Shown here piece by piece: positions 23,541 to 32,479 of a DNA stretch of 64,000 nucleotides. Source of the stretch: W0P28-013 sp051878315 (GTDB taxonomy: Bacteria; Bacteroidota; Bacteroidia; Bacteroidales; Paludibacteraceae); assembly GCA_051878315.1 (NCBI GenBank), contig JBJEJW010000023.1, positions 1 through 64,000 of the forward strand, given 5' to 3'. How positions within the stretch are numbered: the stretch's first letter is position 1; each line of letters starts with the position of its first letter. The notes under the pieces were generated by a model. The model searched no databases and was not told where the DNA came from. It worked only from the letters and a program-made list of their open reading frames with translations. The translations under genes were made by a program, and so were the position numbers.

Positions 23541-24833
23541 TTACAACGTGTACGTTTGCAACCGATGCAGGTGTTGCCGTAGCGACGGGCTAAACAACAA
23601 GCGTGCATGCGACAGCCACAAACGAGCCATACGCAAATATTCATGAAAAACAACATTCGCCGGCAACAACAGCACACACACGACGACAGCCCACACGCAA
23701 GGCATCAAACAAAACGCCGCTACCGCACACGCCAACAACGACAATGGCAACAACAAGATTGTAACCACACACCGGCACGAGTTACGAAATGCAGAATCTT
23801 TCACCTGTGTCAACACCGCCAAAATAGCGATCCACACGGGGGCGGTTGCTACAGTCGCTATGCAAAAATAGGGAAAAAGCAATAGTAACAAACACGTTTT
23901 AATCATCCAATCGACAAAAAGGTGTTTTTGTTGAATAGAATCAACACCAATATGTTTGTCCCGACGCTTATGTGCAAAATCACCGGCATCGGACAACAAT
24001 TTCGCCGTCGGTTCAGGTGTATGAAGTCGTCCGCTTTGCACTGCCGACACTATACGTTGGTCGGCGTGCAGGCGTTCGGCCAACGATGGTCGTTGACCAT
24101 GATATTGTGCTGCGAGCAAATAACACAATTCCAACGTCGGTTCATAGTTGTCATCATCCGGTATCCACAAAATCAGACGACGCATAGCCATGGTCAGCAC
24201 GTCGCGCAAACCATTATATAACTCAGGAACTTCAAAGTTCTGATTATCGGACACATAGGTTGTTACATTGATAGGTGTGCCAACCGTAACAAGTAGCGAC
24301 GAACGATAACGAAAATAGTTCCCGTATTCGATGCCTATTGGCACAATATAGACCGGTTTTGCGCCGGCTAAACGTTCATTGGCGCGCAATGCTATCCGAA
24401 AAATACCTTTACTCAACGGCAACAAGCTGTGTTTGGCACGATGCGTTCCTTCGGGCAAAATGCAGAACGGAACACCGTCGATCAGTACATCGACAGCGCG
24501 CTCCATGATTTCGTCGTTTTTAGTCAGATTCGAAAACCCATCGCGAATGCGCATTATGGGCATTATTTTCAGAAAATGAAGAATTTTTGCTTGTGTCGGT
24601 TTCCTGAAAATATCGGCACGCGCCACAAACACTTTCGGTGCGGCATTCAAGGATAAGACAGCCAAAGCGTCCTGCAATGCGTTGGAATGATTGGGAGCAA
24701 AAATTACAGCGCCGTCAGTCGGTATGCGGTCAAGCCCGACATACTGCACTCGCCGGTAACTATGCCGAAATCCGAAATCGACATAGGGACGCAGGAATGA
24801 GTACAAACGATTTTCATCTTGTATCTTTGCCAT
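23541..24833 (-). CDS. PlsC-type lysophospholipid acyltransferase with C-terminal membrane segments
   Basis: Glycerolipid acyltransferase fold. Residues about 30-220 have the catalytic NHSNALQD (H-x4-D), FVARADIF, and the acceptor motif LPEGTHRA. The C-terminal third (about 300-400) contains two or three hydrophobic segments (LLLLLFPYFCIATVA, IAILAVLTQ, LACAVAAFCLM) that anchor it in the membrane. The 430-residue form with this extension is common in Bacteroidota. Acyl acceptor unknown. Confidence 0.87.
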   Translation of the reverse strand: MAKIQDENRLYSFLRPYVDFGFRHSYRRVQYVGLDRIPTDGAVIFAPNHSNALQDALAVLSLNAAPKVFVARADIFRKPTQAKILHFLKIMPIMRIRDGFSNLTKNDEIMERAVDVLIDGVPFCILPEGTHRAKHSLLPLSKGIFRIALRANERLAGAKPVYIVPIGIEYGNYFRYRSSLLVTVGTPINVTTYVSDNQNFEVPELYNGLRDVLTMAMRRLILWIPDDDNYEPTLELCYLLAAQYHGQRPSLAERLHADQRIVSAVQSGRLHTPEPTAKLLSDAGDFAHKRRDKHIGVDSIQQKHLFVDWMIKTCLLLLLFPYFCIATVATAPVWIAILAVLTQVKDSAFRNSCRCVVTILLLPLSLLACAVAAFCLMPCVWAVVVCVLLLPANVVFHEYLRMARLWLSHARLLFSPSLRQHLHRLQTYTL

Positions 24834-24858
24834 GATGCAATCTATTTGTTTACACCTG

Positions 24859-24889
24859 CAAAGTTACTTTTTTTTTGTTACTCTGCAAA
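24859..24889 (-). promoter_or_regulatory. Promoter of the acyltransferase operon
   Basis: TTTG (24886-24889), 19-bp spacer, TAACTTTG (24859-24866) on the minus strand, about 20 nt upstream of the start codon once transcription begins near 24852. Confidence 0.7.
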
Positions 24890-24932
24890 TTTTACAGCCA
24901 AATTCCGTATGGCACACCATTTATGCCGTATC

Positions 24933-25541
24933 CTACAACAAGCCAAACTCGTAACTTTCGTTTTTCAGGAAATCAATGGCAGGTTGTATAGTTGCCAGCA
25001 TATTTCCGGCGGCCTTTTTCGAGTCGTGAAAAACGACAATCGATCCGTTTCGCGTATAGCGTTTTACGATGCGCAGTACTTGTTCCGGCGTCAGACAGGC
25101 ATTGTAGTCGCGCGTAATGACATCCCAAAAAATAACGGTATATTTTTGCCGCAACGCACGCAACTGTGCCGGTTTGATGCGCCCATACGGCGGCCGTAGC
25201 AACGAACTGCGAATGTAAGTATCAGCCACAGCCACGTCGTCGATGTAAGTTTTGCAATCGGTGCGAAAACCTTTCAGATGGTGCATTGTATGGTTGCCGA
25301 CGTGGTGTCCGCGTTGTTTCAATTGTTCAAACAGCGCCGGATGCTTGCGCACATTATCGCCGACACAAAAAAAAGTGGCTTTAATATGGTTTTTGTCCAA
25401 AATGTCCAATAATTGTGGTGTTGTTTCGGGACACGGGCCGTCGTCGAATGTCAAATACACCACTTTTTTGCCGTCTTGTTTCTTACGCCAAATGCCAGGC
25501 CAAAACCAGCGCAGAAACATGGGAGGTTGTTCTATAAACAC
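24933..25541 (-). CDS. Polysaccharide deacetylase (NodB domain)
   Basis: Carbohydrate esterase family 4 enzyme of 202 residues. It has motif 1 TFDDGPCPETT with the metal/catalytic aspartates, motif 2 HHVGNHTMHH (H-x3-H pair), motif 3 RPPYGR, and the late motif FHDSKKA. It probably deacetylates peptidoglycan or a cell-surface glycan. No clear signal peptide is present. A GTG at 25541 gives the MFIEQPP start that I recall in Bacteroidales homologues; the ATG at 25520 is the alternative. Confidence 0.88.
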   Translation of the reverse strand: MFIEQPPMFLRWFWPGIWRKKQDGKKVVYLTFDDGPCPETTPQLLDILDKNHIKATFFCVGDNVRKHPALFEQLKQRGHHVGNHTMHHLKGFRTDCKTYIDDVAVADTYIRSSLLRPPYGRIKPAQLRALRQKYTVIFWDVITRDYNACLTPEQVLRIVKRYTRNGSIVVFHDSKKAAGNMLATIQPAIDFLKNESYEFGLL

Positions 25542-25568
25542 AATGTCGTATAGTTAAAAAGATGTCGT

Positions 25569-25612
25569 AAAAAACGAAAGCAACCCCGCCGCGAAGGAGG
25601 AGATTGCTTTCG
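25569..25612 (-). terminator. Terminator of the DUF2723 gene
   Basis: On the minus strand CGAAAGCAA (25604-25612) pairs with TTGCTTTCG (25575-25583) around a GC-rich loop, followed by TTTTTT. Confidence 0.8.
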
Positions 25613-25619
25613 GTGATGA

Positions 25620-28600
25620 TTATTGCGCCATCAAATAATATTTTTCGAAACTGTTGCGAATATTCTCAGCCAACGGTCGCTGATGTGTGGCACAAGTGTA
25701 ATAAATATTTTGCAACATGCCCAGATTTTGTTGCTGGCTCATTTCGCGCGACATGCGTCTGCGGTCTTTCTCCGGCAACGATTGTAACCAATCGAGGCGT
25801 TGATAGATTTCGGCAGTCAATGCATTGATGATTTCATCGCCTTTGGCATGTTCGCCAAGTTGATAATAATTATCAGCCAACATGGCCGAAGTATAGTCGT
25901 GCGGCACGGTGGTAGGCGGAATCACCTGCATGCAATAATCCAACACTTCGAGAGCTTTGTCGTTTTGACCTTCGTCGATAAGCGCCTCGACCAGCGAGGC
26001 AAACATCATACGATGCGTACGGCACATACGCATAATGTTTTCATCAATATAAACATCGGGGTTATCAATGCCGCCGAATCGGAATTTGTGCATCATATTA
26101 TCGTACATGGCTTCGGTATTGACCTTTTCACGTCCGCCGTTATCTATCGGCACCAAACGATAGCACAAGCCCTCGAGTTGCAGATATTTTTTGACATTCG
26201 GATAGAATTGTTCGCCAACAGTAACTGCGAAATACATCGGTCGTTCCCAATTGTTGGAGTTGATCATTTCCAGCACCATCATTTGCGATTTTTCGACAAC
26301 GCGATTCAATTTGATATTCATTGTATCGACAATTTTATCGGCATCTTCGGGTTTTACCGTTCCGGTAGCCACTACTTGAGCGGCATCCACAGGCACTTCC
26401 ATATTGCTTGCAAACATAGTGCCGATACCATCGCCAATCAATTCGGGTACGCGTACCAAATCCAAGGCTTGCTGCAACGGCATCGAGCCTCCGAATTGCG
26501 GATGATCTATCACACGCGACACATCAAGATGCCCCGAGACATAATCTTTACGTTCCCAAGTAATAGGCAGCGGTGCCGATTCGTAAGCGCCACGTTTCAT
26601 CTGGTCGATATACCAATCGGTGGACAAATACGATAAGTTACATGCACGCATATCGGTACGCGTGCCTTCCACTTCCATATTATACCATACAGGGAAGGTA
26701 TCGTTATCGCCATTGCAAAAATAGATGGCGTTCGGTGCGCAACTATTCAGGTAATTGGCACCAAAATCGCGACAAGTGTAACGTCCGCTGCGGTCGTGAT
26801 CATCCCAGTTTTGCTGCGCCATCAGCGCCGGCACACCCAAGCAGAACAACGTGGAGAAAATGGCTGCAAGCGTTTTCGGCAACACTTTGCCGAGTCCTTT
26901 GGCCACGGCTGCCACACCCAAACCAATCCAAATGCAAAAAGCATAGAACGATCCGGCATACGCATAGTCGCGTTCGCGCGGTTGATAAGGCGTCTGGTTC
27001 AGATATATCACGATGGCAATGCCTGTCATGAAAAACAGAGTGAACGTTACCCAAAAACTTTGTGTGCCTTTTTTGCCACCGGCCAACTGCCACACGATGC
27101 CCAAAATGCCCAACAGCAACGGCAACATGAAGTAGCGGTTGTGTCCTTTGTTATTTTTGAGCGAATCGGGCATTTGCGATTGGTCGCAAAGCATGGCGTT
27201 GTCGATGAAATCGAAACCGGTAATCCAATTGCCATGATCAAGTTCGCCATGTCCTTGAATGTCGTTTTGACGACCGCTGAAGTTCCACATAAAATATCGC
27301 CAATACATGAAATTCAGTTGGTAACCGAAGAAAAAGCGCAAGTTTTCGCCAAACGTCGGACAAACGATTTTTTCCTTGCGCCCGCAGCGATCGACTTCGA
27401 TGCGTTTGCCTTTGATGTTTGCCCACGATTTATACGCTTCGACATGCGCGCCTTTCGTGCTATACATGCGCGGGAACAACATCATGAAACGCTCGTCCAT
27501 CTTGTAGCCGCGATGGCGGTAACCGGCCACGACATATTGGTCTTTCTCGCCCGGTTCGGTCTTCTCCTTGCAAATCCAGATGGGCGAGCCCTCTTTCTCC
27601 TCGGGAACACAAACATTGCCCTGAATAGTCAATTTTTCGGGCGCCGAATAGACCGCGCCATAAAAGAGCGGACGATCGCCATATTGTTCGCGGTTCAGGT
27701 AATATTGCAGCGAGAAAACGTCCTCCGGCGAGTTCTGATCCATCGGAGTATTAGCCATCGAGCGGATGACAATCATCGCATACGAGGCATAACCTATCAA
27801 CATCACCGTAGCGCACAGCACGATGGTATTCATCCAGCGACGGCTGACATTTTTGTACAAGAACAAAAAGACACACAACGCCACAATAATCAATATGCCA
27901 AGTATAATGCCATTGCCGAGGAATGGCACACCTATCAACGTCAGTGCCACAACAAAAGCGATTTTCGCACGCACGTCATTCGTCCCGAACTGTGTTTCGT
28001 AAATTGCCCACACGAGTGCGGCTATGGCCAACACCATATAAATAATCAAACCGGTATTGAACGGACAGCCCAACACATTGGTAAACAGCAGTTCGAACCA
28101 ACTTGCCACTTTCACAAAACCGGGAATCAGTCCATACAACACCGCCGCCAAAATGGCAACCGATGCCGCCAATGCTACACACACACCTTTGAAATTCGGC
28201 GTGTATTTTTTGAAATAATAGACCAATACAATGGCAGGAATAGCCAACAAGTTCAACAAATGCACACCGATACTCAAGCCCATCAGATAAGCAATAAGTA
28301 TCAACCAGCGGTCGGATGTTGGCGACGTTACTTCGCTATCTTCCCATTTCAGTATCAGCCAAAAGACAACCGCCGTAAAAAACGACGAATAGGCATAAAC
28401 CTCGCCTTCGACGGCCGAGAACCAAAACGTGTCGGAAAATGTATAAGCCAAAGCTCCAACGATACCCGAACCAAGAATCGCAACGGCTTTTGCAGCCGAT
28501 ATTTCTTGATTAGCATCGGTTACCAACACCTTGCGCGCCAAATGCGTAATCGTCCAGAACAAAAACAAGATGGTAAATGCACTGCACAATGCCGACATGG

Positions 28601-28838
28601 CATTGACCAACGGAGCCACCTGCGACGGATCTGATGCCAAAAGAGTAAACAAACGCGCCGTCATCATAAAAAACGGTGCTCCGGGCGGATGACCCACTTC
28701 CAATTTGAAGGCAGATGAGATAAATTCGCCGCAGTCCCAAAAACTGGCTGTCGGTTCTATCGTCAGCAGATAAGTGGCTGCCGCAACGGCAAACACCAAC
28801 CACCCCACGATATTGTTCCACAATTTGAATCGTTTCAT
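25620..28838 (-). CDS. DUF2723 family large membrane protein
   Basis: A 1072-residue membrane protein with a glycosyltransferase-C/PMT-like layout. Many N-terminal transmembrane helices carry a first loop TIEPTASFWDCGEFISSAFKLEVGHPPGAPFF (positions about 28-59; key residues W-D-C-G-E-F and H-P-P-G). More helices follow in the middle (about 560-700), then a large soluble domain with ICNGDNDTFPVWYNMEVEGTR-like sequence, and a C-terminal helical repeat. Bacteroidota homologues are of this size. The family is related to eukaryotic TMEM260, an O-mannosyltransferase, so protein glycosylation is a reasonable inference. Confidence 0.87.
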   Translation of the reverse strand: MKRFKLWNNIVGWLVFAVAAATYLLTIEPTASFWDCGEFISSAFKLEVGHPPGAPFFMMTARLFTLLASDPSQVAPLVNAMSALCSAFTILFLFWTITHLARKVLVTDANQEISAAKAVAILGSGIVGALAYTFSDTFWFSAVEGEVYAYSSFFTAVVFWLILKWEDSEVTSPTSDRWLILIAYLMGLSIGVHLLNLLAIPAIVLVYYFKKYTPNFKGVCVALAASVAILAAVLYGLIPGFVKVASWFELLFTNVLGCPFNTGLIIYMVLAIAALVWAIYETQFGTNDVRAKIAFVVALTLIGVPFLGNGIILGILIIVALCVFLFLYKNVSRRWMNTIVLCATVMLIGYASYAMIVIRSMANTPMDQNSPEDVFSLQYYLNREQYGDRPLFYGAVYSAPEKLTIQGNVCVPEEKEGSPIWICKEKTEPGEKDQYVVAGYRHRGYKMDERFMMLFPRMYSTKGAHVEAYKSWANIKGKRIEVDRCGRKEKIVCPTFGENLRFFFGYQLNFMYWRYFMWNFSGRQNDIQGHGELDHGNWITGFDFIDNAMLCDQSQMPDSLKNNKGHNRYFMLPLLLGILGIVWQLAGGKKGTQSFWVTFTLFFMTGIAIVIYLNQTPYQPRERDYAYAGSFYAFCIWIGLGVAAVAKGLGKVLPKTLAAIFSTLFCLGVPALMAQQNWDDHDRSGRYTCRDFGANYLNSCAPNAIYFCNGDNDTFPVWYNMEVEGTRTDMRACNLSYLSTDWYIDQMKRGAYESAPLPITWERKDYVSGHLDVSRVIDHPQFGGSMPLQQALDLVRVPELIGDGIGTMFASNMEVPVDAAQVVATGTVKPEDADKIVDTMNIKLNRVVEKSQMMVLEMINSNNWERPMYFAVTVGEQFYPNVKKYLQLEGLCYRLVPIDNGGREKVNTEAMYDNMMHKFRFGGIDNPDVYIDENIMRMCRTHRMMFASLVEALIDEGQNDKALEVLDYCMQVIPPTTVPHDYTSAMLADNYYQLGEHAKGDEIINALTAEIYQRLDWLQSLPEKDRRRMSREMSQQQNLGMLQNIYYTCATHQRPLAENIRNSFEKYYLMAQ

Positions 28839-28878
28839 AAAAATTTGTCAATTATTGATTTGATGATAATTTATAATT

Positions 28879-30459
28879 TCAGTTTTTCGAGTGCGGATAA
28901 TCAATCGTATAATGCAAACCGCGACTCTCTTTGCGTTCGAGTGCTTGACGCGTTATCAGATAACCTACATTTATCATGTTACGCAACTCGCAAATATCTT
29001 TCGTGGCCTTGACGCGCTTGAATAGATCTTCCGTTTCCTCGTAAAGCAGGTCGAGTCGTTCCCACGCACGACGGAGCCGCACGTCGCTGCGCACAATGCC
29101 GACATAGGTGCTCATAATCTGCCCTACCTCTTTCACGTCTTGCGCTATCAGCACTTTTTCTTCGTTGCTCATAGTGCCTTCGTCGTTCCATTCCGGCACT
29201 TTTTCGTTGAAATCGTATTGGTCAATGACACTCAAACTATGCTTGGCAGCTGCGTCGGCATACACTACGGCTTCTATCAACGAATTGCTGGCCAAGCGGT
29301 TACCGCCGTGCAAACCCGTACACGAACATTCGCCCACAGCGTAAAGCCGTTGAATACTCGAGCAAGCGTCCAAATCGACCTTGATGCCGCCACACATATA
29401 ATGCGCACTCGGCACTACGGGAATATACTCGCGCGTGATGTCGATACCGATGCTCAAGCACTTAGCATAGATGTTCGGGAAATGATGTTTTGTTTCTTCG
29501 GGGTCTTTGTGCGTAACATCGAGGCAAACGTGGTCGAGCGCATGAATTTTCATCTCGTTATCGATGGCACGTGCCACAATGTCGCGCGGTGCGAGGCTCA
29601 AACGTTTATCATATTTTTGCATGAATTCTTCGCCATTTGGCAAACGCAAAATACCGCCATAGCCACGCATGGCTTCCGTGATGAGATAAGCCGGATGCGT
29701 TTCTGCCGGGTTGAACAACACCGTCGGGTGGAATTGTACAAATTCCATATCCTTAACTTTGCCTTTGGCGCGATAAACCATGGCAATGCCGTCGCCTGTG
29801 GCGATATTCGGATTCGACGTGGTGGCGTAAACCGCACCTGTGCCGCCCGTGGCCATCAGCGTAATTTTCGACAGATAAGTATCGATTTTCCCTGTTTCGG
29901 GATTCAAGACGTATGCACCGTAACATTCGATGTCGGGTGTACGACGCGTAACACGCTGTCCGAGATGGTGTTGCGTAATTATCTCTACGGCGAAATGGTT
30001 TTCCAGCACTTCGATATCGGGATTGGAACGCACGGCAGCCATCAGCCCGCGCTGAATTTCGGCTCCCGTATCGTCGGCATGGTGCAAAATGCGAAACTCG
30101 GAATGTCCGCCCTCGCGATGTAAATCGAACTGCCCGTCATCTTTTTTGTCGAAATTCACGCCCCAACTGACCAATTCGGCAATTTGTGCCGGCGCATTGC
30201 GCACTACTTGTTCCACGGCGGCACGGTCGCTAATCCAGTCACCGGCCACCATCGTGTCCTCAATGTGTTTTTCAAAATCGTCGACCAACAAATTCGTTAC
30301 CGACGCTATGCCGCCTTGCGCTTTGGCAGTATTGGCTTCCTCCAGAGTTGTTTTACATACAATAGCGATTTTACCTTTGTGTGCACGCACCACTTTCAAC
30401 GCGAAACTCATGCCGGCAATGCCGCCACCAATAACCAAAAAATCAAATTTTCGTACCAT
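28879..30459 (-). CDS. nadB: L-aspartate oxidase
   Basis: FAD enzyme that oxidises L-aspartate to iminoaspartate, the first step of NAD synthesis with quinolinate synthase. The 526-residue protein has the dinucleotide fold VIGGGIAGMSFAL, the substrate-side region AKAQGGIASV, the FAD loop ATGGTGAVYATTSNP, FVQFHPTVL, the active-site HYMCGGIKVD, and GLHGGNRLASNSLIEAVVY. nadA and nadC are not adjacent. It has its own promoter upstream. Confidence 0.95.
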   Translation of the reverse strand: MVRKFDFLVIGGGIAGMSFALKVVRAHKGKIAIVCKTTLEEANTAKAQGGIASVTNLLVDDFEKHIEDTMVAGDWISDRAAVEQVVRNAPAQIAELVSWGVNFDKKDDGQFDLHREGGHSEFRILHHADDTGAEIQRGLMAAVRSNPDIEVLENHFAVEIITQHHLGQRVTRRTPDIECYGAYVLNPETGKIDTYLSKITLMATGGTGAVYATTSNPNIATGDGIAMVYRAKGKVKDMEFVQFHPTVLFNPAETHPAYLITEAMRGYGGILRLPNGEEFMQKYDKRLSLAPRDIVARAIDNEMKIHALDHVCLDVTHKDPEETKHHFPNIYAKCLSIGIDITREYIPVVPSAHYMCGGIKVDLDACSSIQRLYAVGECSCTGLHGGNRLASNSLIEAVVYADAAAKHSLSVIDQYDFNEKVPEWNDEGTMSNEEKVLIAQDVKEVGQIMSTYVGIVRSDVRLRRAWERLDLLYEETEDLFKRVKATKDICELRNMINVGYLITRQALERKESRGLHYTIDYPHSKN

Positions 30460-30546
30460 TTGGTATCACGTTTCTATTTCAGAAACAACTTATTTTATTG
30501 ATTCACAACAAATTGCCACCAACAGAAATTAAATGGCATTAACTTT

Positions 30547-30577
30547 CAAAGTTAAGTCTTTTATTTCAAACAGCAAA
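30547..30577 (-). promoter_or_regulatory. nadB promoter
   Basis: TTTG (30574-30577), 19-bp spacer, TAACTTTG (30547-30554) on the minus strand. This leaves a leader of about 80 nt before nadB; no riboswitch fold could be recognised in it. Confidence 0.65.
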
Positions 30578-30683
30578 GCAAATCGTATTTTTTAACCAAA
30601 TTAACCACTTTGACAATGGGAATGACATAGGTGTTGCACAAAAAACATATCAACACACCATAATTTTGTTATTTTTTTAACTC

Positions 30684-30711
30684 TTTGTTAAGAAAATTCT
30701 TACTATCTTTG
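30684..30711 (+). promoter_or_regulatory. Promoter with internal dyad before the surface-protein pair
   Basis: TTTG (30684-30687) and TATCTTTG (30704-30711) are 16 bp apart, shorter than the usual 19-21. The spacer holds an inverted repeat TAAGAA-AA-TTCTTA, a possible repressor site. Confidence 0.5.
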
Positions 30712-30736
30712 CAAGTTGAAAAGAAATTTTTACATC

Positions 30737-32473
30737 ATGAACAAACATTTTTCATTAGGATTATGTGTCGCCCTTTGCGGGTTAAGTGCCTGTACTACAG
30801 ACATTGACATGAACAAAATGTCAACCGACATTGCCTACGGCACCTCACTGGTGATTCCGGTCGGAACGGCACATACGACCGTTGCCAAGTTATTGGATTT
30901 CATCAATAGCGATGCCATTCTCCAAGATAGTACACTCAACACCTGCGTACTATGGACACGCGATACCATTCGCATCAATACCGACAACGTGTCGGCCGGC
31001 GACTTCACCAAGAGTCTTATCAGTTCGAGCACCATGCACATCGCTCGCAAACTCGGCATCGACATACCGGCCGGTACGTCGTACACACTTCCTATACGCG
31101 ATGAGGGTTACTCGTTCAGCGACGTCAACGAAGTGCTGGATTTCGACTACAATCACTACAAATCCGATGGCACCGTCGATCAACGCATCGACAGCATCGA
31201 TGTAACACAAGCCGAATTGCACGTCGTCATCGAAGCCAACGATTTGGAATTGTCGGAAAGCAACTATTTGCGCATCGACATCGACTTCCCAACGGTACCG
31301 AGTTTGGAGTCCAAGCAATACATAGTAACACACACGCCCTGCTCTATCGATGACGAAGTATATGATTTTCAAGTACATTTCCAAGGCGACAGCACAAAAG
31401 TCGGCATGGTGGCTACCTACACTTTCATATCGGACGGCACGATGCAAATATCCGATGCATCGCAAATTACACTCAACACGCAATTCCGTTTTGTCGATTA
31501 CAATAGGGTGTGGGGTTACTTCGGGCGCGACGAAGTGATTACCAGCGACGACGTCATACAAAAAATCCCGACACGTTTCTTCGAGGGCGAAGCCTTCAAA
31601 GGCAACAAACTACTGTTCAGTAATCCGCGCGTGCGTTTCGACATCGAAAGCAACGTCGGATTCCCCATGGATTTCACTGTACTGACAATGAAAGCCGTAG
31701 ATGCCGAAGGTACCACGGTTGAAGCCGAATTTATGGAAAACGGACATGCATCGCCTTCATGTGTCATACCGCTGCGCAAACCGCAAAACGAGTGCGACAC
31801 ATCGCTGAATACACGCATTTTCGACAATGTGGACGGACACACCGAGCGCTTGTTTGAAATAACGCCGAAACAATTTGTGTACACATTCCAAGTACAGCGC
31901 ACCAAACTAACCAGCCCCGAAGGCAGTTGGGATTGGCAACACTATTTGTGTAACCCGCCGCGCATCAACATGTATATCATGGCCGAAATTCCGTTCCAAT
32001 TCAATCCAACTTCCTACTATCAGTACAGCGACACCATCGCCTGCGACATCGAAACATTGACAGGAACACACGGTTTCCCGAATGAAATCACCGTTGAGCA
32101 ACTCAACTTAAGTTTCCGCTACACGAATAAACTCCCCGTCAAAGCACGCGCACACGCAGTAATGCTCGACTCGCTTGATGCGCCCGTATTCACAAGCGCC
32201 GAATTTCCGTTAGATGCTGCGCCTGTCGATAACGAAGGCCGAACCACCGGCTCGACAGATGGCGAATTTCGCATGGAATTTACCGGCGATGACATTGCCA
32301 CCATTTGGACAGCAAAAAGTGTAGTCATTGTCGTCAAAGTCGATGCCCAAACCCCTGAAAACGACATGATTTACTTCAGTCTCGATGACGAACTGACCAT
32401 TCATGTAGCACTCTTTGTCAAAGGGAATATGCAAACCGACCTCGACACTATCAGTAACATTTTTAATAAATAA
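30737..32473 (+). CDS. Putative surface lipoprotein of unknown function
   Basis: A 578-residue protein from the ATG at 30737. It has a lipoprotein signal with lipobox CGLSAC (Cys19) and a beta-rich body with repeated acidic strands (SLVIPVGTAHTTVAKLLDFI, LRIDIDFPTVPSL, and near the end ELTIHVALFVKGNM). I do not recognise a named domain. It lies 6 bp upstream of the OmpA-type gene, so the two are co-expressed and may work together at the outer membrane. A TTG at 30716 would precede the signal peptide and is not used. Confidence 0.75.
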   Translation: MNKHFSLGLCVALCGLSACTTDIDMNKMSTDIAYGTSLVIPVGTAHTTVAKLLDFINSDAILQDSTLNTCVLWTRDTIRINTDNVSAGDFTKSLISSSTMHIARKLGIDIPAGTSYTLPIRDEGYSFSDVNEVLDFDYNHYKSDGTVDQRIDSIDVTQAELHVVIEANDLELSESNYLRIDIDFPTVPSLESKQYIVTHTPCSIDDEVYDFQVHFQGDSTKVGMVATYTFISDGTMQISDASQITLNTQFRFVDYNRVWGYFGRDEVITSDDVIQKIPTRFFEGEAFKGNKLLFSNPRVRFDIESNVGFPMDFTVLTMKAVDAEGTTVEAEFMENGHASPSCVIPLRKPQNECDTSLNTRIFDNVDGHTERLFEITPKQFVYTFQVQRTKLTSPEGSWDWQHYLCNPPRINMYIMAEIPFQFNPTSYYQYSDTIACDIETLTGTHGFPNEITVEQLNLSFRYTNKLPVKARAHAVMLDSLDAPVFTSAEFPLDAAPVDNEGRTTGSTDGEFRMEFTGDDIATIWTAKSVVIVVKVDAQTPENDMIYFSLDDELTIHVALFVKGNMQTDLDTISNIFNK

Positions 32474-32479
32474 GCCGGT

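Noticed and set aside
26796..28634. Plus-strand reading frame of 612 codons opposite the DUF2723 gene
   Set aside because: It is rich in His/Gln/Arg, shows no domain, and is fully antisense to a well-supported membrane protein; the length follows from codon bias of the opposite strand.
28879..30459. nadB as succinate dehydrogenase flavoprotein
   Set aside because: Sequence order, length and lack of neighbouring sdhB/sdhC genes fit L-aspartate oxidase.
30460..30546. Riboswitch in the nadB leader
   Set aside because: The roughly 80-nt leader shows no fold or motif that I can match to a known NAD-related element.
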